This document shows positions 34,410 through 45,630 of a DNA stretch of 64,000 bases, piece by piece; the first letter of the stretch is position 1, and every line of letters begins with the position of its first letter. Source of the stretch: Daucus carota subsp. sativus. Taxonomy: Eukaryota > Streptophyta > Magnoliopsida > Apiales > Apiaceae. The position numbers were made by a program, and so were the translations under genes. The notes beneath the pieces are model-generated. The model did no database searches, was not told the origin of the DNA, and worked only from the letters and a program-made list of their open reading frames with translations. The stretch covers positions 39,218,390 through 39,282,389 of the forward strand of contig NC_030384.2 of assembly GCF_001625215.2 (NCBI RefSeq), in the 5' to 3' direction.

Positions 34410-34919
34410 CTTGTTAATAGCATTTCCAGTTGATTGTTGTAGTGATTGAGGGTTGCATTGAGCTGGGCTTTGCTCCTTGTAGTCAAGATCCTGATTATCT
34501 CCTCATCGTTGCAGCACTTCTCAGATATCTTCTCCTGCAGATGCTTAGCCTCTGATTTGGCCAAAGTCATATTCACCTCATCGCCCTCATACCTGAATTA
34601 ACTAACAAGAGGGACCAAGAGCTGCATAGAAATTGGAAAAAGAACAATGTGAATAGATTAACACACATGATAAGACTTCACTGCAAAAGCATTTTACAAG
34701 TAACTGCGGAAGACTTTCTATAAGTAATCAATCTTTATTTTCCTTGAGCCATATTCAAAATAAAGATTACCTCAAAATCACTTGACAGTTCTTTGTCCAA
34801 AGCTTTGAGCAGATCTTCTCCATAAGTTGCAGCATAAGTTTCTTGAATAAGTTTATGCTGCGAGGCATTCCTGTGAGCCAAAATCTAATTGATGATTAAT
34901 GCCTCGTTTGTTCCCCATC
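34410..34919 (-). pseudogene. Annexin pseudogene (exon 2 and exon 4 remnants, exon 3 deleted)
   Basis: Two blocks are near-identical to exons of the intact annexin gene at 40862-43277. The piece 34621-34410 equals exon 4 (starting LLVPLVS) and 34919-34771 equals exon 2 (starting [11 protein letters not shown] with the split glycine). Flanking intron sequence is also shared. Exon 4 carries a TAA in place of a serine codon right after LVPLVS and is one base shorter than the intact 213-base exon. Exon 2 is 149 rather than 146 bases and gains a TAG after ALIIN. Exon 3 with most of both introns is gone: the junction at about 34760 joins intron 3 directly to the end of intron 2. Exons 1 and 5 are absent, with a MITE-like sequence starting where exon 1 intron would continue. 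A relic of a tandem duplication. Confidence 0.92.
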
Positions 34920-34973
34920 CTGCAAATGATTATTGTAGAAGATAAGGATTTAACTAATTAAAAGAAAAATGAA

Positions 34974-35165
34974 CTCCCTCTGTCCCAGCGAATTCTATAT
35001 GTTTGAAAAGAGGACTCGGCATGCATTTGAAGCCTCTTATAAATATAGTGCCATAAATTATTTTAAAATTCTATTTTTTCTGAATAAAAATTTTATTCTT
35101 AAATTTTATTCAAAAACATTTAGTAACACATACTATAATTTTTAAATAAAATAATATGATGAGGT
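34974..35165. mobile_element. Stowaway-like MITE remnant between the two relics
   Basis: CTCCCTCTGTCCCAGCGAATTCTATATG at the left is a typical Stowaway end, but no clean right partner is present. The element separates the annexin and ethylene-receptor relics and may have truncated either. Confidence 0.4.
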
Positions 35166-35178
35166 TTAATTATCCAAC

Positions 35179-35800
35179 CTGTACTAGTAAATAGAAGGAG
35201 CTATCACTTTGCAAAGGGTAAAATTCAGGAGTCCTGCAGAGTTCCAAATACTCTGGTGTTGCAACTGAGGCCTCTACACAAACTTGACCTTACTTTGTGA
35301 ACTTGACAGCATTTCCCTACGATGTGTAAAATGACATGCGGGAGACATTTCCGATCACCATTCACCAGTAGCATTAACAGGTAAATTGCTGTCCAAATTC
35401 AAATCCAATGATAACTTCTCTGCAGAAGGTATTGGTATAATTAAATTTATCACCTGCACTTGGAGAAAAGCAATAACATTGTGATGATTTTCAAATGAGT
35501 CTGTCAATCTAATATATATATATGTGCAAATCTAATATCAAGCTTTCAGTATTACCTCTGCCAACATATCATGAACACCGAAGATATTTGCGTCTAATTC
35601 CAGGCTACCATCATTTGGTCGAGAAAGATCTAGAACATCATCTATCAGTACCTAGAGCAGGCTGCAATACTTTGAATGGTCCATAAGAAGTCTTTGATCT
35701 GGAGTTAATTCTGTTTCCAGAAGTAGTGAAGATAAGATAATCACTGCATTTCATGCTTTTTAACAGTTAAAAAATCCGCGCAAGCTTGAATTTGTATCTC
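35179..35800 (-). pseudogene. Ethylene receptor (ETR1/ERS1-like) histidine kinase pseudogene fragment
   Basis: On the minus strand, the exon from about 35800 to 35556 shows ADFLTVKKHEM (the H-box, equal to DFL.VMNHEM with the phosphorylated-type His kept), then after a short deletion AVIILSSLLLETELTPDQR and, past an in-frame stop, DDVLDLSRPNDGSLELD. A recognisable intron (GT donor at 35555, AG acceptor ending 35454, 102 bases) leads to a second exon (35453-35179) encoding VINLIIPIPSAEKLSLDLNL, followed by frame-disturbed pieces such as ASVATPEYLELCRTPEFYPL spread across frames, ending at a CAG|GT donor. Intact ETR/ERS proteins read the same in order. The sensor, GAF and ATP-binding regions are missing. 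Several stops and indels make it non-functional. The intron shows it came from genomic DNA and not from mRNA. Confidence 0.85.
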
Positions 35801-35834
35801 ATTCATTCAAATTCTTCTCCTCCAGAAAGGACAC

Positions 35835-36482
35835 CGTGATATAATGTTGACAATGAAAAGGCAACCATATGTCTATTTTGCAACAAATCACTTTCACAAA
35901 ATGTCTGAGGTTAGCTTCCTCGTAGAGTTACTGAGATACTATCATAAACTTCGTAAGAATTCTGTGAAGCAACTTGGAGAATATATTTATAACAAATTCA
36001 TGTACAAATATGACAGAAATAAATCTTAACCAGTAAGGTATGTACTTGTCTAACAAATACCACTGGCTTTTATCTCTTGAACGACTTGTTTAAGGAATGG
36101 CCAAACAGAACTTCTTCCAAGTAATAGTATTATCTCAAATAAGATCCCCATGAACTTAAAATTAACAATAACGATGTTCATCTTATATGAGTTATGTTCT
36201 CTTGATTCACGATACTTATTCATATTCAACTCTTCAACTCAATCATGTAAGAGAGCATACGGTGATAATCAAAGCATATAATATTCTCAGTCCATTTTGA
36301 ATAGGCCTCAAAATACTTGAGAAACAAAACTATCATTGAAAAAAAAAGAAATGACAAAAAGAAACACTACTCCTACATCTTATTTATGTCATACTACAGG
36401 AGAATGAGAGAAATCACCTGGAATTCATCAATACCTTACTGAATCTAATCTACTACTAGAAACAATCACAAATACTAATCAC
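35835..36482. other. Spacer downstream of the glycine-rich protein gene
   Basis: This holds the 3' side of the minus-strand glycine-rich protein gene. A 61-codon plus frame at 35844-36029 has no family resemblance. Nothing else seen. Confidence 0.4.
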
Positions 36483-37397
36483 CTAAGAGCAATTGTCACT
36501 GCCACCGGTCGCGATGCCATTGTTATCAACGGTGTACTTATACTTGCACTTACCGCAATCGTAAGTTACAGTATAACCATTGGAACCCGGCACTATCTTC
36601 ATATTTCCACATGCTGCATTGCCAGGTTTTGGTATTGCTGTCTTTTCTGACGCCCATCCTCCACCAGCACCACCCCTGCCACCGCAACCACCAGCACCGC
36701 CACCAGGGCCTCCACCATTTCCACCGCAACCAGCACTGCCCGGTGAACCAGGTGAACCACCTGGACCTCCTCCACCTCCACCACCCCCTCCAGAGCCTCC
36801 GCCATTACCACCCCTGCCTCCCCACCAACCACCTGGTGTTCCGGGTGTTCCTCCAGGATATCCACCCTGGCCGCCTCTACCTCCCCAAGGGTACCAAATA
36901 ACACCTGGTGTTTCGCCTCTACCTCCCCAACCTCCCCAGGGGAACCAAATACCACCCGCTGTTCCTGGTGTTCCCGGTGTTCCGGGTGTTCCAGGTAATC
37001 CTCCTGCACCGCCATCACCTCCTGCTCCTCCACCATCACCACCTGCACCACCATGACCTCCCCCATTTCCCCAAGGCAACCGCCCCCAATGAAACCAACC
37101 ACCACCAGCACCACCTATAGGGCCATGATAACCTCCTCCACCAAACCAAGGAAAAGCTTCCCCAGGGGCCCGAAAACCTCCTGGACCACCCCAAGGAAAT
37201 CCACGGCCTCCAAACCCCCAGCCTGGTAGTTTAGAATCTTCAAATCCACCTACCTTAGCCTTTGTTTCTTTAGAAACATGATCATTTGATCCCAACATTG
37301 CTGCATCATTTTGAACCACAGTGGCTAAACACTGGTTGACTAACAAGATAATCAAGAAAATTGAGAAACAGTGAGCTGAAATATGAACCCTCCTCAT
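36483..37397 (-). CDS. Secreted glycine-rich protein with collagen-like PGT repeats and a Cys-containing tail
   Basis: One exon. The frame is open further upstream, but the ATG at 37397 (MRRVHISAHCFSIFLIILLV) is chosen because it starts a clean signal peptide (cleavage probably after about residue 26, LATVV) and because a TATA box lies only about 45 bases before it; this gives 304 residues. After a short spacer (about 27-60) comes roughly 190 residues of Gly-rich sequence with aromatic blocks (FPWGG, WYPWGG, WWGGRGG) and collagen-like runs such as PGTPGTPGTPGT, then poly-Gly. The last 55 residues form a separate domain with cysteines (ACGNMKIVPG, YDCGKCKYKYTV, DNCS). Glycine-rich proteins of this kind are usually cell-wall or extracellular structural proteins. 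It sits between an annexin relic and the intact annexin gene. I do not recognise a named family for the tail. Confidence 0.8.
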   Translation of the reverse strand: MRRVHISAHCFSIFLIILLVNQCLATVVQNDAAMLGSNDHVSKETKAKVGGFEDSKLPGWGFGGRGFPWGGPGGFRAPGEAFPWFGGGGYHGPIGGAGGGWFHWGRLPWGNGGGHGGAGGDGGGAGGDGGAGGLPGTPGTPGTPGTAGGIWFPWGGWGGRGETPGVIWYPWGGRGGQGGYPGGTPGTPGGWWGGRGGNGGGSGGGGGGGGGPGGSPGSPGSAGCGGNGGGPGGGAGGCGGRGGAGGGWASEKTAIPKPGNAACGNMKIVPGSNGYTVTYDCGKCKYKYTVDNNGIATGGSDNCS

Positions 37398-37438
37398 GAT
37401 TAACCACTCTCTCAGTGAAAAAACTAGCCCCCGAGGGC

Positions 37439-37450
37439 TGATATTTATAC
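37439..37450 (-). promoter_or_regulatory. TATA box of the glycine-rich protein gene
   Basis: The minus strand reads AAGTATAAATATCAG at this place, about 45 bases upstream of the ATG at 37397. Because the transcript would start near 37415, a start codon at 37502 is unlikely to be used. Confidence 0.55.
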
Positions 37451-37519
37451 TTGTATCAAATCTAGCTGTTGATATTTTTTTGTAACAGCCTCGCTTTTTC
37501 ATATCTATCTGTTAATAAT

Positions 37520-40500
37520 TTTGCCAAAGTAAAACTAATTCAACTCTGCGTTGATAACTTTTTTTTCTCCGGGATATGTCATATATTTCTATCTTTCCCG
37601 TATTTATAGATCACTTTATTAAAAATTATATTAAAAAGTTGTATATGTAATTTTTAATGAAGATGAATTTGTTTGATAATTAAGTGATTGCTGTTTCGGA
37701 TATGTAATTTGTGATGAGAGTAAATTTGTGGGATAATTAACTGATTTGTGTGACGGAAGGCTCTAAATGTATATGAATATAATTTCTGAATTATTATTAC
37801 GTAATTAATTATATAAACAAAATAATTATACATTTAATATATTTTAATAAAATATATATTATCAATACCAAACTCTTACAAATATATTGGTCTTACACCG
37901 TGTCTACTCATACGAAACTAAACTAATTATATGAAAAATATGAATACTAAAATAAATAAATATCAAAAAATATATCTCGTAAAACTAAATAATAATTAAT
38001 GATAAATATAAATAAATAATATTTATTTTATATATGTATTATGAATAAAAATAATATCAATTAACTTATAAATATATAATATAATAACTAAGATTTGAAC
38101 CTAAAATTATATTAAAAGAATGTAATTATATTATACATCCTATCCTATATATTATAAAACTGGCTAATTAATGACTAAGAAATAAAAAATAAAAATAAAA
38201 ATTTATAATAAATATAAAAACAAATGACTAATCATAATATCAGTTTAAATATAATATACAATAGTTAGTATCTAAAATTATATAAAGTGCTCTCAAAAAA
38301 TAATAAAAACATTATATGAAGTGGATATAATTATAGAGAAAATGCTTTTTTTATTACATTTATAGTACCCACTTATCCAAAATACTATGCGTACCTACCC
38401 ATACTCCTAAACTAAACACACACAAACTAAGCACACACGACTTTTGCATGCAGGTGATTTGAAAATTTGGAGAAAACAACACACAGAGATCGAGGTATCG
38501 AGCAATTTAATGGAGGGTAAAAGATGTGATTGATGGATTGGTGCCAAGCAGGTACACGCATCCGGTGAAAGCGCACCGAGCTGTTAAACACACATAATCT
38601 TTATACGTATAGTCCAAGCATGATTTTATGCATACAGTTCACATGATTAATTAAGTCTGTGAATACTGAATACATAGCATGATATGTTATGGCTTTTGTG
38701 GGATGTTGAGGTTGAGTATATTTAAAGTATTGAGATGAGTAACATGAAATATACACGGAAGCAGACAAGAGGAGAGGGAGATTGAGAGCAACACACATTA
38801 CATACCATGAGTATATACACATGACATTTATAAAATGCGAATATAATATGTGATTTTGGGCACTATGCACTTCGGTATTTTGAGCATATGAGTAGTTAAA
38901 AGTGGTATATAGAACATTCACCCTATAATTATATATTAAAATAAAAGAAACAAATAATTTTTCTAAATATATAAAATAAAACAACAATAATTTAATTATA
39001 TTACAATGAAATAATGTCAAACAAACCTTCTTTAAAATATAATATTAAAATCACAATATTTAAAAGATATATAAAATATAAACAAATATAAATTTATATA
39101 ATCGTATCATAACAAAACAAAATTAAACATATTTTTGTAAAGACAAATTATAAAAACAAGAGATTTTTAACACAAATAGTTGGTATATGTTATAAATATA
39201 ATTTTCCAGGGCAAACAATAGAGATGGGATGACGCGTGAGTCCAACTTTAAATTAAAACATATATATCATTTTGATGAATAAAATCAACAAAAATATATA
39301 TTCTAAAAAAATATATCACATATATAATATTTAATAACTAAAAATCAATCCAAGAAACTAAAATAATATAACATATAACATTTTTTAAATATATGAGCGT
39401 CAAATAATTTTTCCTAAATATATTAAGAGAAGAAAAATTATTAAATTATATCTAAAAATGAACGAACATCAAACAAAAATATGATTTTAAAATTATAATA
39501 CATAAAATATGAATTAAATGATAAAAGTATGAAATGTTTCTTGTAAAAGCTAAAAAATAAAACGGTTTTTGCAAAATAACATCAATAATATCAACCAGTA
39601 TCTAAGAGAGAAATATAGGAGCAGGCTGAAAACAAGATTAAAAAAATAATATGAGTTTAAAATTCATGAACCTGTGCACGAATTTAAGTATACTACTCGC
39701 TTTGACCGATAATTACTAATTATTCTTACATGATCTTGAAAATCGAAAAAATACATTTTAATTTTTTTAAAATTATTTAATATATGTAAAATACAGTTAA
39801 AGTTTAGTCAATTTGAACAAAAAGGACAAATAAATTGGGATAGAGTTAGTAAAGTAACTAAACCAATCATCACAATTCAAGAACATTAAAAACACTTGAA
39901 AAAAAATAAAGAAAACAGAGAATTAAAGAAGGTAAAAATAAAAAACCTGATAATTTGATGCTTGATATGTCTTTAATTGAAGCAGAAACGTGAAGAACCG
40001 AAGCGAAGAAAGAAAAGTGCAGAGAATATGCAAGAAAAACTTAGCTGGAGATGAGCTTGCGGATACAGGAGACCTGGTCTCTGTTTTTTTTTTTTTCTCT
40101 ATAAACATTTAGAGTGCTCAAACTCACTTCCACTTTCATCCTACCCGGTCTCATGCCAACTAATGAAAAAGTGGATTTATAAAAAAAAAAAAAAAGTGAT
40201 CAATTTCATGATAAGTACAGAAAATTAAGTTTCCAATGAAAAATAAACAAACAGGAAGAAGGACATCACAAAATAATGAAATGGACAGTGACAATGGAGG
40301 CGGGACTGACCGTTTTTTCGAGAACCTATCTAATACAAATGTTCTTTAAAAACATATGGCCATGTCATTTTTGAAAGTCCAGACACAAACAATTGAGCTC
40401 CTGCAGGGGCTGATCTAAAAGTATCCATAATGTAAGCTCACTTCAATCATTGGGGCACCTAAAACGAACTGGTTACTCTAATTTGCACTGGAGCAACAGA

Positions 40501-40840
40501 CAACGGTTGGTCTGAGTTTGCTCGCAACCTTTATGGTGTCACTGCTCGTGTACTCTATCCACCAAGCTAGCAGCCAAACCTCTTGGAAGGCAGAAAAATG
40601 CTCTGCCTTGCTGTAACATTGATCATAACTGAGCAAGCAATAAAAATTTGAGCAAACAGGACGACTTGTTGCAATTACAGAACATAAATGACAACAGGGC
40701 TGGGCATGTCATAACACAATATTTATTATGATACAAGCATATAGTTTTTAAACCTTAAAGTTCAGAATAACTGAAAACTGAATAATCCTAAGAATGAAAC
40801 TGATCCATTACAAAATCAAATAAAGCATTAAAATCTGAAA
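37520..40840. other. AT-rich gene-free region
   Basis: Very AT-rich DNA (37600-39900) with no coding frame of real character. A lone hAT-like end (CAGGGGCTGATCTAAAAG) appears near 40404. Minus frames at 38601-39020 and 39923-40108 are low-complexity or hydrophobic and unsupported. Confidence 0.45.
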
Positions 40841-40861
40841 TTGCCTGAAGTAGACATTTAC

Positions 40862-43277
40862 TCAGCAGTCACCATGCCCAATCAAGGCCAGGAGAATCTT
40901 CTCATAGTCTCCAGAAGTGTCACCGGCAATTGCACGATCCAGAGGGATGCTATTCCTGCGCTGGTATTCTTCTTTGATACGCTGCATGTCAACCTCAGCA
41001 CGGGTAGTGACAACACGAGTAAGAGCCCACTCATCCGTCCCCATCTTGTTAATAGCCAATCGAAGAGTCTTTGCAAAGTACTTCTCAGGATAAGTCAAAC
41101 ACTTTATTGTTGCTCTAAGCAAAGAGAGGTACTCATCTTTTGGATCAGTTTTCAGATCCTGCAAGAATGTTCATGACTAATGTTTTAAGGGGCATTTCCA
41201 TGTGTATAGAACTGACAAGACTAAAAAGAAATTCAACCTTAAAATCTTCGTATGGCCTTTTGTTTTCTATCCAATTCATATTTGTTTACCTTCCTCACAT
41301 GTAAATAGTTAAAAATTATTTCTTACATTATACATAATCTTTATCTAAAAATTATTGTAGGACATAAGTGCTAGAAAGAATTTGGAAACTTCAATTTGCC
41401 AAGTAGTAGATAAATTGAATTAATAATTTGTATCGACTCATGCTCATATACATGTTGAAGCACTTTTTATTTAAAAAAACTATTACCTTGTTAATAGCAT
41501 TTCCATATTGATTGTTGTAGTGATTGAGCGTTGCATTGAGCTGGGCTTTGCTCCTTGTAGTCGAGATCCTGATGATCTCGTCATCGCTGCAGCACTTCTC
41601 AGATATCTTCTCGTGCAGATGCTTAGCCTCTGATTTCGCCAAAGTCATATTCACCTCATCACCCTCGTATCTGAATGAACTAACAAGGGGGACCAAAAGC
41701 TGCAAATTGGAAACAGAACAAAATAACAAAATTTAACACATGATAAGACTTCACGTCAAAACTATTTTACAAAGAACTGCAGAAGACTTCTTATAAGTAA
41801 TGATTCTTTATTTTCTTGAGCCCTAGTCAAAATAAAGATCATACTAGGTTCTCCAATAATCACATTTGCTATCATTTTGAGCCAGTGTAACAAGTTAAAT
41901 AGCTGATTTGTTTCAACACTAGTTATACAAATTCTGCTTGATAATAAAACCGACTTTTATTACAGACAACAACTAAGACAGCTCTTCTGCATCAACTTCA
42001 CCGGGTACTATAATTATAAACCAGAGATTATACTTTTACCTTACGGAAGTCACCGCTTGTGTGATGCGCTATGTCTTCTTCGAGAGACTTCTTGTAGCGA
42101 GCATGATAAGCTTGCCTTACCATAAAGAGATCATGGGATGATCTGGTGCAAGCAATTTCCATGAGAACTGCCTTGTTTGCTGTTAACATCTTTGTGGCTT
42201 CGTTTGCCAAATATGCATCACGTTCCGCTGGTACTGGAGTCCATAATAACACTGCACGCTGGTTGATTATACAATATAAATAAAATGATTATCTTTCATA
42301 ATCAAGATATGTGAACTTACTGAGAGTGTCAGAAAACCCAATAGATCAAAGTTTGCTTGTTTATTTTACCTCAAAATCACTTGACAGTTCTTTGTCCAAA
42401 GCTTTGAGCAGATCTTCTCCATATGTTGCAGCATAAGTTTCGTGAATAAGTTTACGCTGCAAGGCATTCCTGTGAGCTAAAATCTTGATAATTAATGCCT
42501 CGTTCGTTCCCCATCCTGCAAATGATTAATTGTAGAAGTCAATGATTTAACCGATCTAAAAAAATGATAGCATAACAAGCAAACTTATCTAAATCTAACT
42601 AGTTATCAGCACAAAGCAAAGACTTAAAACTTTAGGAACCAAAGAATCAGATCTACCATTCAAACAAATAAAACATTCAAACAAATAAAACAAACTTGTA
42701 CAAAAACTTGAGTGAAAAAAGAAAAAGGACACTTGCATGTACATAGTATCTGCCAGCTGCTAAAACCCAGACATAATTGTAATGTTGGTACAGTAATTAT
42801 TCATTAAAATTAAAAATCACAGACATATAAGTCCGATTATAGGAACAGATTGTTGGTTTCTTCTTTCAATTCACTGTATTTGTCGAGTACAGGACATCAA
42901 TTGTTGAAATTTGAATAATACAAAACAATCGAACAATTTAAACATCTCAAATATACAACGCAGATTAAGAAAACGCATGGATAGTGCTGGTGCATAACAG
43001 ATCTCTAAAACATCGCTTCATCTGCTTGGCATTACTAATAAATTGAATCAGACATGATAATCGAGAAATCAAATGAAATCAGCATTTTGGCTAAATACAT
43101 CGTAAATTAATGATCACATATTAAGATAAACAGGTAGCAGAAACAGATTAAAATTATAACAAGATAAATAAGAACGATATTGAGGAGAGTTAAACACGAA
43201 CCAGAAAAGGCTTTGTGTAGTTGTTCAGCATCCTCAGCTGGGGAAGGGACTGATGCAGGGACTTTCAGGGTAGCCAT
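40862..43277 (-). CDS. Annexin (plant D1/D2-like), five exons
   Basis: Exons on the minus strand: 43277-43202, 42515-42370, 42258-42040, 41699-41487 and 41158-40862, all with GT-AG introns and correct phases. Together they code for 316 residues, the normal length of plant annexins. The start is [20 protein letters not shown]. Repeat I holds the Ca2+ motif GWGT (26-29), repeat IV holds MGTDE (257-261), and repeats II and III lack it, as in other plant annexins. Conserved blocks include [43 protein letters not shown] and the end [20 protein letters not shown]. Annexins bind acidic phospholipids in a calcium-dependent way and act in exocytosis, membrane repair and stress responses; some plant members conduct Ca2+ or have peroxidase activity. 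Two adjacent cysteines (EKCCSDDE) occur in repeat III. A TATA-like TTTAAATACA lies about 100 bases upstream (43376-43385). A broken copy is at 34410-34919. Confidence 0.96.
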
Positions 43278-43375
43278 TGTTGTGTAATAATATCTCAGAT
43301 TCTCAGTTGATCTCCAGTGTATTTGAGAAATGCCGTACTTGTTGTCTGAATCGAAAATGAAGAGGTAAAACGTGT

Positions 43376-43385
43376 ATTTAAAGGG
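43376..43385 (-). promoter_or_regulatory. TATA-like element of the annexin gene
   Basis: The minus strand reads CCTTTAAATACACG about 100 bases before the start codon, which would leave a 60-70 base leader. A fair TATA match, unproven. Confidence 0.4.
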
Positions 43386-43501
43386 GAGAGGGACCGATTA
43401 TTTGGGCTCTATTTCCAATGCAAAGATTGCATTGCCGAAACTCGTGCATTCATACACCACCAATTGATTGGTAAGTGGTAACAAGTTTCTTTATTTATTT
43501 A

Positions 43502-43801
43502 CTCCTTGTCCCAATGAATTGTATACAGTTTCCTTTTTTGGACGTCCCATCAATTGTATACATTCCATAAATAGTCAACTTTTATAATATAAAACATCAT
43601 TACACCAACTACTTTCTTCCACTATCTCCATTCTATAATAATATAAACACTATTACATCCACTACTATCTCACATCTATTATTAAATATAAATGGGTCCC
43701 ACCACTATACCCACTTTTCATCTAACTTTACTCATTTCCTACACATTTTCTTGGTCTCCGTGTCCCAGCCATTTGTATACAAATGACTGGGACGGAGGGA
43801 G
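43502..43801. mobile_element. Stowaway-type MITE, 300-bp family, copy 2
   Basis: The ends CTCCTTGTCCCAATGAATTG and ACTGGGACGGAGGGAG are inverted partners with TA on both flanks (43500-43501, 43802-43803). Strongly similar to 31862-32165 and lying only 100 bases from the annexin promoter, so it could add regulatory sequence there. Confidence 0.8.
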
Positions 43802-43803
43802 TA

Positions 43804-45257
43804 TTTATATTTTTGTTGAGTATATCAAAATACATATAAAAAAATGAAATGAAGAGGTTCTTAGGTATCCATATTTTATTTCAATCTTTTTTAAATGATA
43901 CAGATAAATAGCTGATTTTAATTGGATTGTTTATATGGTCCATTGAGTGCATATATTATCAATTACGATTTGAGGAAAAAATCAAATACAGTTTTTAGAA
44001 TTTCTAACATATCTAATACCTTCCATTTTAAATTTGTGAGTTTTTTTTTGACAAATATGAATTATAGACTGACAAGTGAGTATTCGTTCTAATGAATTAT
44101 CGGGATGAACCGGGTTGAACCTAGACGCTGAGACAACGTCACAAATAACAAGCTCTTAAGTACTCTCTATGTTCCCTCATTTTTTTTACGTTACTTTTTG
44201 GCACACTTTCAACGCTCATTTAAAATATAATTTTATAATATATTTTTTAAATTTTTTTGCTCTGAATAAAAACTTGATATATGAATTTTTATTAAAAAAA
44301 AAAGTTTTGAAAAAAGATTATAAAACTATACTTTATGATAATCTCAAAATGCGTGCAAACAGTGAACATAAACAACCCGAATACTAACTTAACCCAGTTT
44401 GTTGATCATTTTAAACACAAGTCAATTGCATATATAAATACCATTTTTGTTTCATGCTTGCCGTCCGGTACTTGTTCAAAAGATTTAAATAATCATAAGG
44501 GTCTTGTAAAAAGATTAAACAAAAATAATATAGATTTCGTGAGATAATGGAAATAATATCACTTAAATATGAACCCTGAAATATGGGGAATCTTATACCG
44601 ATTGACCAATTGACCAATTTCCATCACTGTGTTCCTTTAAAATTAAGACATGTATAGTTTATATTTTTTTAATTTGTTTAAGCTAATTTTTAATTAATTT
44701 CACTCTAAATATTTGAATTTATCTGTACGATAGTTTTCCTTATTTTATACTATAAATTTTTAGGTAGGCAAGACGTTAGGTTAGCAACCAAATACGTGCG
44801 TAATAGGACAATTTAGTGACAGTAGTGTGTCTTGTTTTTATTGGATGAGGACAGATTCAAGCATGCACCGCGAGTAAAATAGCAAGACCAACAAGCAAAT
44901 TGTGGAAGCACGACGTTACAAATAAGAAAACGGTAGAAGCATTCAAACAGACAAGAAAGTAATGATACGGGAAGTTAAAAAATGTACTGTATCCCAAAGA
45001 TGCTTATACTTATATCACGTTTATGTTTTTATTATATCTGAGCTTCATCAAGTGATGCTTAAATTTGGCTTTTATCCGGACGAAAATAGATTTTAGGTTG
45101 AACTCGAATACTTGTGATTTGTGACGGAAACTTCGCAAGAGCTTTTTGTCAGGTTACAAATTTATACTGCAAACACCGAGTAGTATTTTGTGAAAAGTGA
45201 TCGAATTTTAGGAATTGAGATCGGCAGAAAATTATTATTCATATGCTCAAGTGCTTA
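43804..45257. other. Gene-free spacer
   Basis: AT-rich, with a degraded Stowaway-like piece near 44160-44370 (CTCTCTATGTTCCCTCAT and a 3' partner ATGCGTGCAAACAGT). No gene is supported. Confidence 0.4.
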
Positions 45258-45627
45258 GAGCAACTCCAGCAGCTTACCTATTTAGAGTCTTGAACCAAAA
45301 TATGAGGAATATGGGAAAATAATCTACTCCAACAGTATCTTAGTGATTCCCTAAATCACTAAGATCCACTAGCCATTAGCCATGCCTTATCTTTAGGTAA
45401 CCTCTCTCCTCTCCTAAATTTTATTTTATAATAAATTTTGAATGCAAATATGTTCTCTCTCTTCACATATTGCAATAATGGTAACTTTTAATAATAAAAC
45501 AGTATATAAGGAATGAATATAAGGAATATTGTTGGAGGTGAAAATAACTATTATTATCTTAAATCACTAGGATCCAATATTTTATATTATATTTAAGGAA
45601 TAGGCTAAGATGTTGCTGGAGATGCTC
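45258..45627. mobile_element. Tourist-like (PIF/Harbinger) MITE (370 bp)
   Basis: The ends GAGCAACTCCAGCAGCTTA and TGTTGCTGGAGATGCTC are inverted partners, with the 3-bp target duplication TTA at 45255-45257 and 45628-45630. A GAGCATCTCCAGC-type terminus is characteristic of plant Harbinger MITEs. It carries an internal palindromic TTAGTGATTCCCTAAATCACTAA. Confidence 0.8.
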
Positions 45628-45630
45628 TTA

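Noticed and set aside
36580-37056. Proline-rich plus-strand frame that looks like an extensin
   Set aside because: Reverse complement of Gly codons yields Pro; the minus strand has signal peptide, TATA box and Cys tail.
37398-37502. N-terminal extension of the glycine-rich protein (MKKRGCYKK...)
   Set aside because: The TATA box lies inside this stretch and the downstream ATG begins a proper signal peptide.
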